A DNA stretch of 64,000 nt, taken from positions 930,001 to 994,000 of the forward strand of contig JAHEWK010000017.1 in the NCBI GenBank assembly GCA_020740775.1. Direction: 5' to 3'. Shown piece by piece: positions 1 through 10,444 of the stretch. The notes below the pieces were generated by a model, which saw nothing but the letters and a program-made list of their open reading frames with translations, searched no databases and was not told where the DNA came from. Within the stretch, counting starts at the first letter, position 1, and every line of letters starts with the position of its first letter. The position numbers and the translations under genes were made by a program. The DNA comes from Ilyonectria destructans (taxonomy: Eukaryota > Ascomycota > Sordariomycetes > Hypocreales > Nectriaceae).

Positions 1-178
1 TTGACATACCAGCCCTGATTGACTTCCCTATACAACGACTGTCCTTGATAACGTCAGGGCGCCATATCACGAATTGATCATCTATGGTCTTCGTGAGACC
101 GCCACAATTCTTGCGATGCCACTGCATGAAACAGCGGCCCATAGTCTCCCGCGCCACAGCATCATCATGTGCCTCAGT
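1..178 (-). other. Conserved minus-strand ORF fragment upstream of Rep gene (unit A)
   Basis: Read on the - strand, bases 178 to about 40 give an open frame with DDAVAR, RCF, WHRK and CGG. The same residues recur in the matching place upstream of Helitron B (9908-10162). The nucleotide match between the two copies is weak, yet the protein pattern DDAVAR...RCF..WHRK.CG is kept. This suggests a real coding exon transcribed away from the Rep gene and continuing out of the window. Function not recognised. Confidence 0.35.
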
Positions 179-411
179 ATAGGGGGATACGGTTCGTGGA
201 CACTTCATCTCCTCCACGCACTGCGTCGTCTCGGCCATACTCCGTCTCATGGCCTGACCGGATCTTCTACATCCGCTTTACATCCTGGAAGGTTGGCTTA
301 GGCGGAACGCCCTCTTCTGTCCGACGCTCCTCTTGACTCGGTCCACTTCTGATAGCCACCTTCGCAGGTTTTCTTCGACTCCAACACAACCTGCCAAACC
401 AAATTATCGCC

Positions 412-3400
412 ATGCCCGAGAAAGATATCATCCGTGTCCCCTATGAGGAGATTCGTCGTACAATAGAGAGCCTGGACAGCCGACGCGTACTCAACCGGGC
501 CCGGCCACCACAACGGACATTGCGGCCGGCCATCCCGAGATCCCCAACACTCGAGGAAGCCATGCAGCCACGAAAAGAGCCGATCAAGGTTTCTCCTGAA
601 GAGATACACCGCACATTGGAAGGCATAAATCGTCGGCGTGCCGAAGAAAGAGCTCCGCAAAGACAAGACCCCGTTATGGTTCCACCCGACGAGATGCAGC
701 GAACATTGCGAGATATAAATCGCCGGCATGCACATGAAACAGCACTGCGAAGACAAACAGCGGCCAGGGTTCGACGAGAAGAGGTGGACCGTACACTGGA
801 AGATATGGTTCGCCGCCATGCTCAGGAACAGACTCAACAAAGAAAAGAACCACCCAGGGTTCCACCTGCTGAGCTGCGCCGTACATTGGAAGAAATAAAC
901 AGCCGGCGTGCACAAGACAGACCGCAAGAACGACAGCTTGCCGAGTCAACTCAGCGTCGCAATATGCCGGTGACGGTCTCCCCAGACGAGATCCACCGTA
1001 CCATAGAGGACCTGGCACGCCAGCGTAGGGACGAACGAAATCGTCGGAGGGCATCCAACGCTGCACGAGCACAGCGGCTGACGACACCCGACCAGATACA
1101 GCTTCCCCCCCGAACGCCTCCCTTGGGCACACGAGTGCCGCGGCTAAGCAGACCCGACGAGAGACAGCGTCCCCCGAGGACGCCTTCCTCAAAACGCCCA
1201 AGAGAAGGAGAGGGCCTCTTGACCCCGCCACCCACGCGGCCGGTTCGCCGCCCTAAGAGGCCGCGTCCGTTAGGTGAGGTCACGGAGCTCCAACGAAAGT
1301 CGATCGAGTCTATTCTGCAACACTATGAGACTTGCTTTCGCGATAAAGAGGAGGCGTCGGTATCAAGATCCTGGTGCAACGAGGTCCCGCTTGCCGTCCA
1401 AGTGGAGGCGGCCAAGTCATTCTACCGAGCATTCACGGATGAGAAGACCCTACCGATTGCTCATTGCGTCTTCTGTTATAGGAAATCAGCTCCTGGGGAA
1501 CTCTCAACGGTCCAGTGGCATAGCCAGTTGACCCCGTCCTTGATGCAAGCAACGAGGGCTCTTCAGCTGTGCGCAAAGTGCCTGCCACAAGACGGCGAGT
1601 GTTGGGTTGGCGTATGCCGCGAGTGTCGCACTGGTCTACAGAACGGAAAACTACCCAAGGCCTGTTCAGTCAACAACATGCATATCGGATGCGAGCACCG
1701 GTACCCAAAAGAGCTTGATGACCTCTCCCCCGTCGAGGAAAGACTGATCGCCCTGCAGGCTCCTTTCGGGTACATTACAAAGTTCACTGTCAACAACAAG
1801 GCTCCCTCCGGCCTGAATTATAGGAAACACGTGAAAGGTCACATCGTCGTGTTTCCGAATAAGGTCGATGACCTTGTTGCGACAGTACTTCCCCATCCGT
1901 TACTGGAGGCAATCGAAAACATCCACGTCTCCTGGAGCGGTTCCAGCAAGCCCAGCCCAACAGACGTCGGCCATCTCCTTCAAGTCCGCAAGACCATTGT
2001 GAGGAATGCTCTGGTATGGCTTCAGAAGAACAACCCCCTCTACGAGCATGTCGCAATCAACCATGACGAGATAGACGGTTGGCGGTACGAGGGTAGCTCT
2101 AACGTTCCTACCGACATCTTTGAGATGATGCGACGAGAAGAGCCCTTGGTTGCTGAAAAGACGCAGACGGACCACATCGTCCCGGCCACAGACAGGGGGT
2201 TGCCGGAAAACCAGTCAACAAGTATTGAAGAACTCCTCAACTCAGCGCGAGTTGATCCTGGAGAGGAGCGCCACCCGCCTGGAGAACTCGACACTTCTGT
2301 TCTTGGCCAAGACCAAACCGATGCTAACAGCGACGTCGTCTATGAGACGTCGTCATCCGGCATGTTTCCTCTTGACGAGCCTGCCACATTCTCGGAGGCC
2401 GATAAGCTATCCTTCCTAGCAGATGCTATGCAAAAAAGCGGAAGCCGAGGTGACGGGGTCCCTCAGCCATGTGGCATGAATATAGAAACTACGGGAGAAC
2501 AGCCGTTCATCCGCGTGGAGCGGGGCTCCGACTTCGCCGACAATCTGCACGAGGACTTCTTTCCAAGGACGTTCCCTAAGCTTTTCCCGTGGGGAAAGGG
2601 GGGCCCGAAGGCGACGACCGACACGGAAAGCCGCCAACAACATGCCTCGGAGCCTGTCTACAACACTCCTTCAAACCACTCACTCACCTACTGGGCCAAG
2701 TATGTGCTCCAGCGACACGGGGGTCGGTTTGCCACGCATCCGGTATTCTGTTTCCTCGTCTTCAACATCCTCCTCCGATCCTCCAACCGCCGCATCAGTA
2801 TGGTCCGGATGACAAAGAATTCTTTCAACAGAGCTGAGCAAGTCTATCAAAGTCTGACGGCAGACCAACTGGGGAGAGCCGAGGAGGAGATGCGCCAGAA
2901 CAAGACGACGACAGATGATGACGTATCGTTCTTGCTTCGCGAGCTATCCATCTTTGGTCACGCCCAGCCGCTCTCAAACGAGACTCGGCTGCTGATGCGG
3001 AGAAAGATACAGTCACTCATCGTTTGGGCGGGCACACCTGCCATTTGGTTCACCATCAACCCTAACGACATCAACAACCCGGTCAAGATGAGACTGTCGA
3101 TCCACAGGCTTCATGATTATGACATGGCGAAGGAACTGCTGGCCGACCTTCAGGGGCGGTATGACAGGATTGCCCTCAGCACCCTGGATCCGGTCAGCTC
3201 CGTCATCTTCTTCCATCGCGAGATTTCCCTGTTTTTCGACCACTATGTCAAAGCAGGTAAGGAATCGGTTTTTGGAAAAATCAGTCACTATTATGCAACA
3301 GTAGAAACCAACGACCGAGGCAGCCTACACCTGCATGGACTGCTCTGGCTCCATGGTAATCTGCAGTTGCCATCGCTCTGCAACGACATGGCCGATCCCC

Positions 3401-6400
3401 AGCAAGAGGAGTACCGAGCCCGAGTGATTCGTTATGTTGACTCTGTCTTTCACGAATGCCTAGATGAGAAGGCTGGACGGGCGGTCCGGAAGGAAAGAAA
3501 ACCAATCCAGCCTGTCGAGGAGATGATGAAGAGCACCGAAGCTCTTACCACGGCCTTCGAGGACGAGTCCAACTACATTGCCTACTGCAGCCAGGTTCAT
3601 TCCCACACATTTACCTGCGTCAAGTATTCCCTAAAGGGGCTGACTGAACAGGGTGCGGACAAGTACAGACGGACAGCTTGTCGATTCAAAGCGCCGTGGA
3701 AGATCGTCGACATGACGGGTTTCTCTGAGGACGGCCTGCTCAAGACCCGCCGCAACCACCCGCTGGTGAACCGGCACAACAAGGCCATGGCGGTCGGGCT
3801 CCGCCACAACCACGACATCTCGATGATCTTGACGAGGACCAAGGGGCTGGCCATGGTCTTTTACATCACGAACTACGCCACCAAGTTGGATACGCCGATG
3901 TGGAAACGCATCGTCATCGCAGGCGAAGTCCTGGGACAGCTACACCAGTCGGCTGATGGTACGCGTCAGGCATCCGCTCCAGAGCGTGACGCGCAAGCCT
4001 CAGCCGTCCTCAACCAAACTCGACAGTTTTTAATGAGAACGGCCAATCGAATATTTTCGGATAGACAGCTCTCAGCCGTCGAGGTCTGTTATCACCTGCT
4101 CGGCTATCACACTGACTTTACCAACGTGCCACGGTGGTCTTTCATAAACCTGACCGCCTTGTATTGGTCCATCTTCCGACGGTGGCTGCATCTTCGCCAC
4201 CAGTCCGGAGAAGACGCGGACATTGACGAACCCCCTGAGACGATAGGCCTCAGAGAGAGCGGTCGGACGCTGTTGTCTCTGGATGCCTACGCCTACCGAG
4301 GTCCGCTTCTCAGAGGTCTATGCCTCTATGACTATATGTCCATGATTAGCCTGGAGCGTCGCCGCGACCGAGAAGAGGACGGCACACACTTTGCACTTGA
4401 CGGTGTCTCTCAGCAATCTAATAATTGGATCCAGAAGCTTCGAAAACCCCTCGAGTACGCGGTGCCAATCCTCCAGGGATACATCAGCGACGATCACAAA
4501 GATGAGCACCCAGTCTACTTTAGGCGGTATCCTCGAAGCCTGCCATGCTGATTTCAAGCCAGTGCTGACGTGCCTAGAAACTCCGTCCTCCATCTGGCCT
4601 TGTTCGTGCCCTGGGATGACTTCCTCTCCAACACTCACGGGGACATCACCGACATATGGACGAACCACGCCGCCGCACTCCCACCCCGTTTGCGATCCCA
4701 CGCCTCCCACATCTCCCTTCTGAGAAGATCGGCGGAGGATGCGCGAAAAGACGCAAAGCTCTGGGCCAGCAGGTCGGAAGGTAATGATACGATCGACGTA
4801 GAGTTCCCTCTTGACGAGGGCGACTATCGTGAAGAGCCTGCAACAACGGCCGAACATCAACAAAACTACGCAGCGCTCCTCCAGGCCATACATAACGCTG
4901 TGCGAAACTCAGAAGCCACGAGGGACTCGCCAGCACTACAGGACCTGGTCCGAGATCTACGCCATAAAAACCCTGCAGAAGAGCAGCAACCTTTCGTGCA
5001 GCGTCATCAGGACTTCTATCAGCAAATTCGCCGTTCCCAGGATAGCGCTCTATCCCAATACCCGACTCTTGCTCATGAAGATGTGCAAGCCGCGGCAAAG
5101 GCCCAGGGTATGCTGCATCTCCGCATGCTAGATGAGATCGAGACTGGTTCTTAGGGCGCCGCTCCCGGCACGAGTAACGACGACCTGGACGACATCCTTG
5201 TTCGCCACTGTGATACGGACATTGCCATGCCACGTCAGCGTCTAGAGCCGGTAGAACGGGGCCCTCGAATACTGGTCGACGTCAACCATGCAACGGGCTT
5301 CGCGGAACTAGGACGCCTTGCCGCGTCAGGCTTTACCCTCAACCCCCTACAGACAATGGCCCTCCAACTTGTGTGCGAGTTCTTGGATAAGTACTCCGCC
5401 GACCCCGATTCGGCGGGTCAACATCTCCAGTACACCGGAGGCCCTGGAGGTACTGGAAAATCCAGGGTCATCGATGCCTTAAAATGGGTATTTTTGACGA
5501 GAGGCCAATCACATCTTCTTCAGATCACGGGGACGTCAGGGAGCGCGGCCGCCCAGATCGGCGGCACAACCTTACATTCTGCCTGCGGACTGGACACCCA
5601 CCGCTCCCCCCAAACACAACTCCCAGTTTTCTCCGAGGCGAAAAGTGGACGTGGAAACAGAAACTGGTTCTCGTGACAGATGAGGTCAGCATGCTCGGAG
5701 GCGCCACCCTTTATGAGGTCAGCCGCAACCTCCAGTCACTCCGAGACTGTGCCGATAAGCCGTTCGGCGGGATTCCCGTCGTGCTCCTGATGGGGGACTT
5801 CTACCAGTTCGCTCCAGTTCGAGAGACGAGTCTCCTGGTGAACAAGACGATGAACCCTTTTTCCATCCCACTGGGACAGGGAACCATTTCTCACCATCGC
5901 GGCTTCAGTTTGTGGCAGATGTTCAAAACGGTAGTACTTCTCGAAGAGCAGGTTCGTGCGCGAGATGATCCTCAGCTGAGCGCTCTTCTCGATAGAGTAC
6001 GGGCTGGAGCCCAGACACAGCAGGACCTACTCATGCTCAACACAAAACTCGTCGACCGCGCCCAAATCACCTTCAGTGCGGGCTTACGTGCCATAACCCC
6101 GCTGAACCGGAACCGCTGGTCACTCAACATGGAAGCCGTCGTCGACTGGGCTCGCTCTCGCAAGAGACATATCTCCATCTTCATCTCCGCACATACGTGG
6201 CGAAGTGGCACGCTGTCGAAAGATCAAATCGCCCGGACTATCGAGCAAGGGAATAACTCCACCTGCAAGGTTCCTGGTGTCCTTTTCTATGCCCAAGGCA
6301 TGCCCGTGGTTGTGAACCAGAACATCTACACCGGCCTGAAGGTCGTAAACGGGGCAGAGTTTGCCGCCGCCGACTTCATACCCGACCCAAAGTACCCAGG

Positions 6401-6950
6401 ATACCACCTTGCCGACGACGTGACTCTCCACTTCGGGCCACCACTCGGCATACTCTTACAGTCTAAAGATACCAAGAGCTTGTCTATCCCCGCCCTGCCA
6501 CCAGAAACGATCCTTGTCCGCTCGGTCTCACAAACCCTCGATCCGTCCAACCGCAACTTCAGGTTCCTGTCTGCAAAATGCAGCCGCCGTGGCTTGCCCG
6601 TCGTTCCCGCATTTGTGCTCACCGACTATAAGGCGCAGGGCAAGACATTCGCGGAAGTCCTCCTCGAGCTGCGAGGGAATCGTATCATCAATGGCGAGCC
6701 TTCCAAGTGTGACTTCACCAATCTTTATGTACAGCTATCCAGGTGCACGACACTTCGGGGCATTAAACTTCTCAGTCCTGTACGACACCAGGATTTCATC
6801 GGAAATAAACTAGATCACACCATCGTTCAGGCCATGCAGAGACTCACGAAGCTGGCCGCAGAAACGAAACGGCACTACGAGGCCAGAATCGTCAGAAATA
6901 GGCAATATCATTCCGAGAATTGCTCCACCCCGGCCAAGGCTGAAAACTGA
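412..6950 (+). pseudogene. Helitron Rep-helicase gene, copy A (nonsense + frameshift)
   Basis: Encodes the rolling-circle transposase/helicase of unit A. Order of parts: about six Arg/Glu-rich repeats of 30-40 aa (residues 1-215); a Pro/Arg-rich linker; a Cys-rich DUF6570-like region (about 300-560, with CVFC, CAKC, CREC and later WLQKNNPLY); a Helitron_like_N Rep domain with the HUH motif HLHGLLWLHG near residue 975 and the two-Tyr motif YITNY near 1150; then a Pif1-type helicase with Walker A GGPGGTGKS (nt 5438), Walker B VTDEVS, GDFYQF and VQLSRCTTLRG near the C-terminus. Lesions: TAG at 5152-5154 where copy B has CAG, and a one-base loss in an A-run at 5641-5644 (four A against five in B). 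The TGA at 4549-4551 lies inside a candidate 36-nt intron and may be harmless. The start ATG at 412 heads the first repeat. Confidence 0.88.
4527..4562 (+). other. Candidate 36-nt mini-intron in Rep-helicase copy A
   Basis: It begins GTATCC, contains a branch-like TGCTGAT and ends GCCAG. Removing it joins CG|T in frame (…YFRR then ADVPRNS…) and eliminates the TGA at 4549-4551. The matching segment in copy B is 37 nt, and its removal restores the equivalent frame there (RR-TDVPRNS). Agreement of two copies that differ by an indel within the segment supports splicing. At 36-37 nt it is short even for fungi. Confidence 0.55.
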
Positions 6951-6979
6951 AATCGCTCCAACAACGATACACGACCCTC

Positions 6980-7654
6980 TTACATATCATAAGGTGAACT
7001 TACTGCCCGCCAGGCATCCGCATCCTCTTCGCCTCCCTTCCCCGGCCGGAACTGCTTCTGTTCCTCGCAATAACCCGTCCACCAATCTTCAAAGGCCTTT
7101 CGGCTGTACAGCATTCGCGGCGCGCCTTCACCCTCACCAAAGAGGTCCAGAATGCAATCGCAGTACATCCACACGCCCTCAAGATGCTGCGGCAGCAGCG
7201 ACTTCCTGTCCTTACGTGCGACGACAATAGTGCCGACATGTGACTGCCACTCCGGGAGCGCAAACCCGGAATCGGCATCGATGTTGAGGTATATAGCAAT
7301 CTGATTATCAAGGTCGGCCTGGTTTCTGGACTGAGTGCCTAGCCGGTATAGGACTACCGGAACCTCAATAAGCCTTAGGACGTCAGGCACAGGCTGCAAG
7401 AAGACAGAGTGATCTTCTGTAATCCTGATAGTAGACCAAGGCGTAAATTTGCGTTTCTCAACCTCATACCGCACGATGACGGCTTGGATAGACCCTGACG
7501 CGCTCTGTGCCGTCGTTAAGGGTGACGCAGCCGACCCCGGGACGACTGGATCAACTGATCGACTTGCTTTCACCATAGGCGCCTGCTGCTGCGAGGCTTC
7601 TGGCTCGGAATCAGTATCTATGTTCTCCCATTTCGAATAATCAATAGGCACCAT
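6980..7654 (-). CDS. Unrecognised 224-aa Helitron-borne protein (unit A)
   Basis: Single open frame on the - strand, ending 29 bp from the stop of the Rep-helicase gene and convergent with it. It starts at ATG 7654 (MVPIDYSKWENIDTDSEPE) and has an acidic/Gln-rich N-terminus followed by a compact region with VPVVLYRLGTQ, DLDNQIAIYLNID and GTIVVARKDRK. No domain is recognised and no signal peptide or membrane segment is apparent. The reading frame is conserved in part in unit B (16763-17300) and in the relic at 18.4-18.62 kb, so it travels with the element and is probably an accessory gene rather than a captured host fragment. Confidence 0.6.
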   Translation of the reverse strand: MVPIDYSKWENIDTDSEPEASQQQAPMVKASRSVDPVVPGSAASPLTTAQSASGSIQAVIVRYEVEKRKFTPWSTIRITEDHSVFLQPVPDVLRLIEVPVVLYRLGTQSRNQADLDNQIAIYLNIDADSGFALPEWQSHVGTIVVARKDRKSLLPQHLEGVWMYCDCILDLFGEGEGAPRMLYSRKAFEDWWTGYCEEQKQFRPGKGGEEDADAWRAVSSPYDM

Positions 7655-7924
7655 GGAGAGGCGTGCAATTGATGCGCAAGTTTCTTAAGGAATCCTCGAC
7701 GTTGAATGAAGGTTGCTGAATTCAAATCGAACATGACGATCAATCTGTGGTCATAAGGACGGATACAAGGTCCGTGCGCTGCATCCCAAACACCCAGGTC
7801 AATCCTCCAAACGCTCGGGCAACTAGACGATCTGTGCTGTTCTTTACCCCAGACACGATGCCCGTTTCGTCTCTGTTGACACCCAAAAGCCATCATAGAG
7901 CTTCATCCATCTCGCGATCTGAAA

Positions 7925-7974
7925 GACTCGTTCCGAAAAGTCTGTTGGCGGGCCCGTAGGGACCGGTCTCCTGT
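7925..7974 (+). repeat. Probable Helitron right-end block, unit A
   Basis: Contains GACTCGTTCCGAAA, then GGCGGGCCCGTAGGGACCGG and TCTCCTGT. It includes the palindromes CGGGCCCG and GACCGGTC, which could form a terminal hairpin. The same block ends at 17611 and 18619. Beyond 7974 there is a 13-bp segment absent from B, then a few bases of shared TCTTCCTTCCGC, so the exact border is uncertain by about 25 bp. Confidence 0.55.
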
Positions 7975-8284
7975 CGGAACGAAAGGATCTTCCTTCCGCC
8001 CCCTCGGGAACCACCACCCCTAACGCCACACTAACACCGCCACAGACTGCGCCGCAATTTCACTGCCACACAAGCCCCATCTGAAGAGCCTTAAATCGAT
8101 AAGCAGAACTTATCGTGGGGTCGTTTTGCGGAGTAATTTCAAACTGATGGTCCACAACCCGGAGAGCCTCATCAACCACAGTCAAAGCCGACGTCTTCCC
8201 TCCCGATTTTTCCTCCCGATTCCCATTTTCCATGAATTATCTTTGCCACGACCGAATACTGCCACGGAAAGAACCATTCTGTCT

Positions 8285-9770
8285 TCAAGTGCCCTGGGCG
8301 TTCTGAACCTTCCACGAGCTCACCCTCTTCCTCGGTGTCCCTTCTCTGCCCGCACCAGCGCCTCGTTTCAGGGGGTTCCTGCCTTGACTCGGCGCCTCGT
8401 GTTCTTCAGACTCTGTCGACACCGTCACCGACTCCTCTGTATCTGCCAGTGAGAGTAAGTCTCACGCCGTGGGACTGTTTCTCATTGTGACCACATACCT
8501 GCGCAAACCACCTCTGTCTCATCCAATGTAGAACCTGCTCAATCCCTAATTAGACAGATCGTTTCTTGTCCTTCGTCTTCAGAAACACAAACCGGATAAA
8601 TCCCGTTGCGATACGAAGAGCCGCTTCGTTATTGCTGAGCAATCCGCCTCTTCTGTTGCCTTTCCCCCTGACCTCTCCCTCCCCGCTCCCGTTCCAGCAC
8701 TGGTTGGCACTGACGGTCGTCTCAAAGACGGGCCGACCGGGCTGCTGCTGAAGGGGCTTCGATCTTTGCCCGGCTCTTGCCTTGGTTTCTGCGGAGAAAG
8801 GCCGCTTCCGTTACTGCCGCCGCCGTCGAACGTCGCCCTGGAGGTAAAACCAAACTCATCAACGAGCACGACCAAGATGTCCTGTCCGGGTTCAGGCTCC
8901 TTCTCGAGCAGTGCGACATTCAGCACGCCGATGATGCTTCCCCTTCCGTACATCCACTTTCTGGACACAAAGCCACCCTCTGCCGAAGCTTTCATCCAGC
9001 CGATCCGACTCTTCCAAGGTTGTTGATCGTACGGCATGTACGCCAATATGTGGAATGCCTGGCCTCCCTTGAAAGGCGGGTCATTGTCACGGGGTGGTGC
9101 TAGGTACGTCTGGCATTGGACAAAGCCGCAGCACTTTAGTTGGTTTTCTGACAACGAGCCGGCTTTGAACCTGAAGGTCGTCGTGTCGATGGGTCCTTGA
9201 AAGCTAGCGCGCGGCGCGATGGTGGGGAAGCAACCGCCCGCGTGCCTCAGGGACCTTTCTGCAACACTGAGGCATTGATTAGTGCGTAAAGTGATGAGAC
9301 CCTTAAACGGACTACATAGATGAAGGCCATACGCACGATTGGAGACACATCTGTCCACGGACCTGTGCCAGCTTTCCATACAAGTCTTCCCACGACCCGA
9401 CGACCGACTCGTCGCCATCCACGATTTTGCGACGAAAGTGCAGTTGGTAAGGATGCAGCTGCACGTCAAAGAAGAAACATTGATTATCCCACTCTTCAAT
9501 GTCTGGGAAAGGGTATACGTGCATTGACAATGGTATGTCGAGGTCACTTTTACCATCAAGGAGCCCTGCATGCTCTCCCCCTTGGTCGTCAAAGTACGCC
9601 GGCCTAACGAACTGCAGGCGAACCGCCCCGACAAGGTTCTGACCTCGGATGAATTGCCTATCGGTGGACGTGATAAGCTCGAGCCCTTCCAGGCTGGAGA
9701 AGAATTGTACGCCGAGAGGGTTCAGGGAAGGCTGCCCCTGGCTCTGACCTGACGGTGGTGGTCCTGCCAT
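8285..9770 (-). CDS. Intact four-exon gene of unknown function (433 aa) between the Helitrons
   Basis: Read as four - strand exons: 9770-9337, 9266-8593, 8534-8499 and 8442-8285, with introns of 70, 58 and 56 nt (GTGCGT..CTCAG; GTTTGT..CTAAT..GCAG; GTATGT..GGCAG). All joins keep frame, giving 433 aa. The N-terminus is MAGPPPSGQSQGQ. The folded part (about 20-300) has conserved-looking blocks such as FVQCQTYLAPPRDND, KWMYGRGSIIGVLN and GQDILVVLVDEF. The C-terminal 130 residues are Ser/Pro/Arg/Glu-rich and look disordered. I recognise no domain. It may be Helitron cargo (the left part of unit B or right flank of unit A) or a host gene trapped between them. An OB-fold ssDNA-binding role, known for some Helitron accessory proteins, is only a guess. 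Confidence 0.68.
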
Positions 9771-9907
9771 ACTGGAAGGGTAATGGACACGGATATCGCA
9801 CTCGTCTGTCAGATCAATCAGAGTTGACGAAGAGCTGTTTCACTTCCCGATTCGATAATAACTGGAAACGATAGCGACAAGCGAACCAGCGCCTGTATCA
9901 CTCTTTT
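9771..9907. other. Short spacer / promoter of the 433-aa gene
   Basis: Contains the 5' flank of the - strand four-exon gene. No repeat or RNA gene is seen. Confidence 0.3.
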
Positions 9908-10162
9908 TCATATGTGAGAAGTGAGAAAAGAGAAGAGAGAAGAGGGAATTTTAAATGCAAAGACCGACTTGAGACACCGACATCGGCTGCCTTTTTCATA
10001 CAACAACTGACCTGGGCTAAATGAGGACACCATTGCGATTTGATCTTCCCATGATTCCATGCGGCAGCCACACATCTTGCGATGCCACCGTATGAAACAG
10101 CGGCATATGATGGCCCGCGCCACTGCATCATCGCCTGCCTCAGGGTAGGACGCCGCGTTCAT
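9908..10162 (-). other. Conserved minus-strand ORF upstream of Rep gene (unit B)
   Basis: An 84-aa frame (start near 10162) containing EAGDDAVAR, RCFIRWHRKMCG and SWEDQIAMV. The pattern DDAVAR...RCF..WHRK.CG matches the - strand of bases 40-178 in unit A, so a coding exon divergent from the Rep gene is likely. Its downstream splice partner was not identified. Confidence 0.35.
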
Positions 10163-10444
10163 ATGCTACTTGGGTTCATGGACGTTTCCACGCCTCTGCG
10201 TGCTGCATCGTACCGACGGTACTGGCCGTCATCACCTGGCTAGTATTGCTTCATCTGCTTGTAAGGTACGTTTTACTTTTCCCAGCCAGGGGGGCAACGC
10301 GCGTTGAGCGGCTTCGTCTCAGACGCAATTCTCTTCTGTCTCCAGCTGCCCTCATTTCAGTCTGTTCTTAACAGTGACCTTCTTCGCCTCCTTCTCGCCG
10401 GTTTTTTTTTGGGGGCCCTAACCTGAGAAATACAGTTCGTCATC

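Larger units (their letters stand above)
1..7974 (+). mobile_element. Helitron unit A (left end outside window)
   Basis: Rolling-circle element inferred from a Rep/Pif1-type helicase gene (412-6950, +) followed tail to tail by a small - strand gene (6980-7654). A block ending CTCCTGT at 7974 is also found at the end of unit B (17611) and of a third relic (18619). Beyond these points the three flanks diverge apart from a few bases, so this is the probable right border. The left border lies outside the window: homology with unit B already exists at bases 20-180. Canonical Helitron ends (5' TC, 3' CTRR) are not evident. Unit A is non-autonomous as read because its Rep gene has a nonsense codon and a frameshift. 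Confidence 0.75.

Noticed and set aside
298..1283. Long minus-strand ORFs across the Helitron N-terminus (up to 209 codons)
   Set aside because: Antisense shadows of an Arg/Glu-rich repetitive coding region; no recognisable protein.
5484..6950. A separate helicase gene starting at 5484
   Set aside because: It is the same Rep-helicase gene after a one-base loss at 5641-5644; copy B reads through in one frame.
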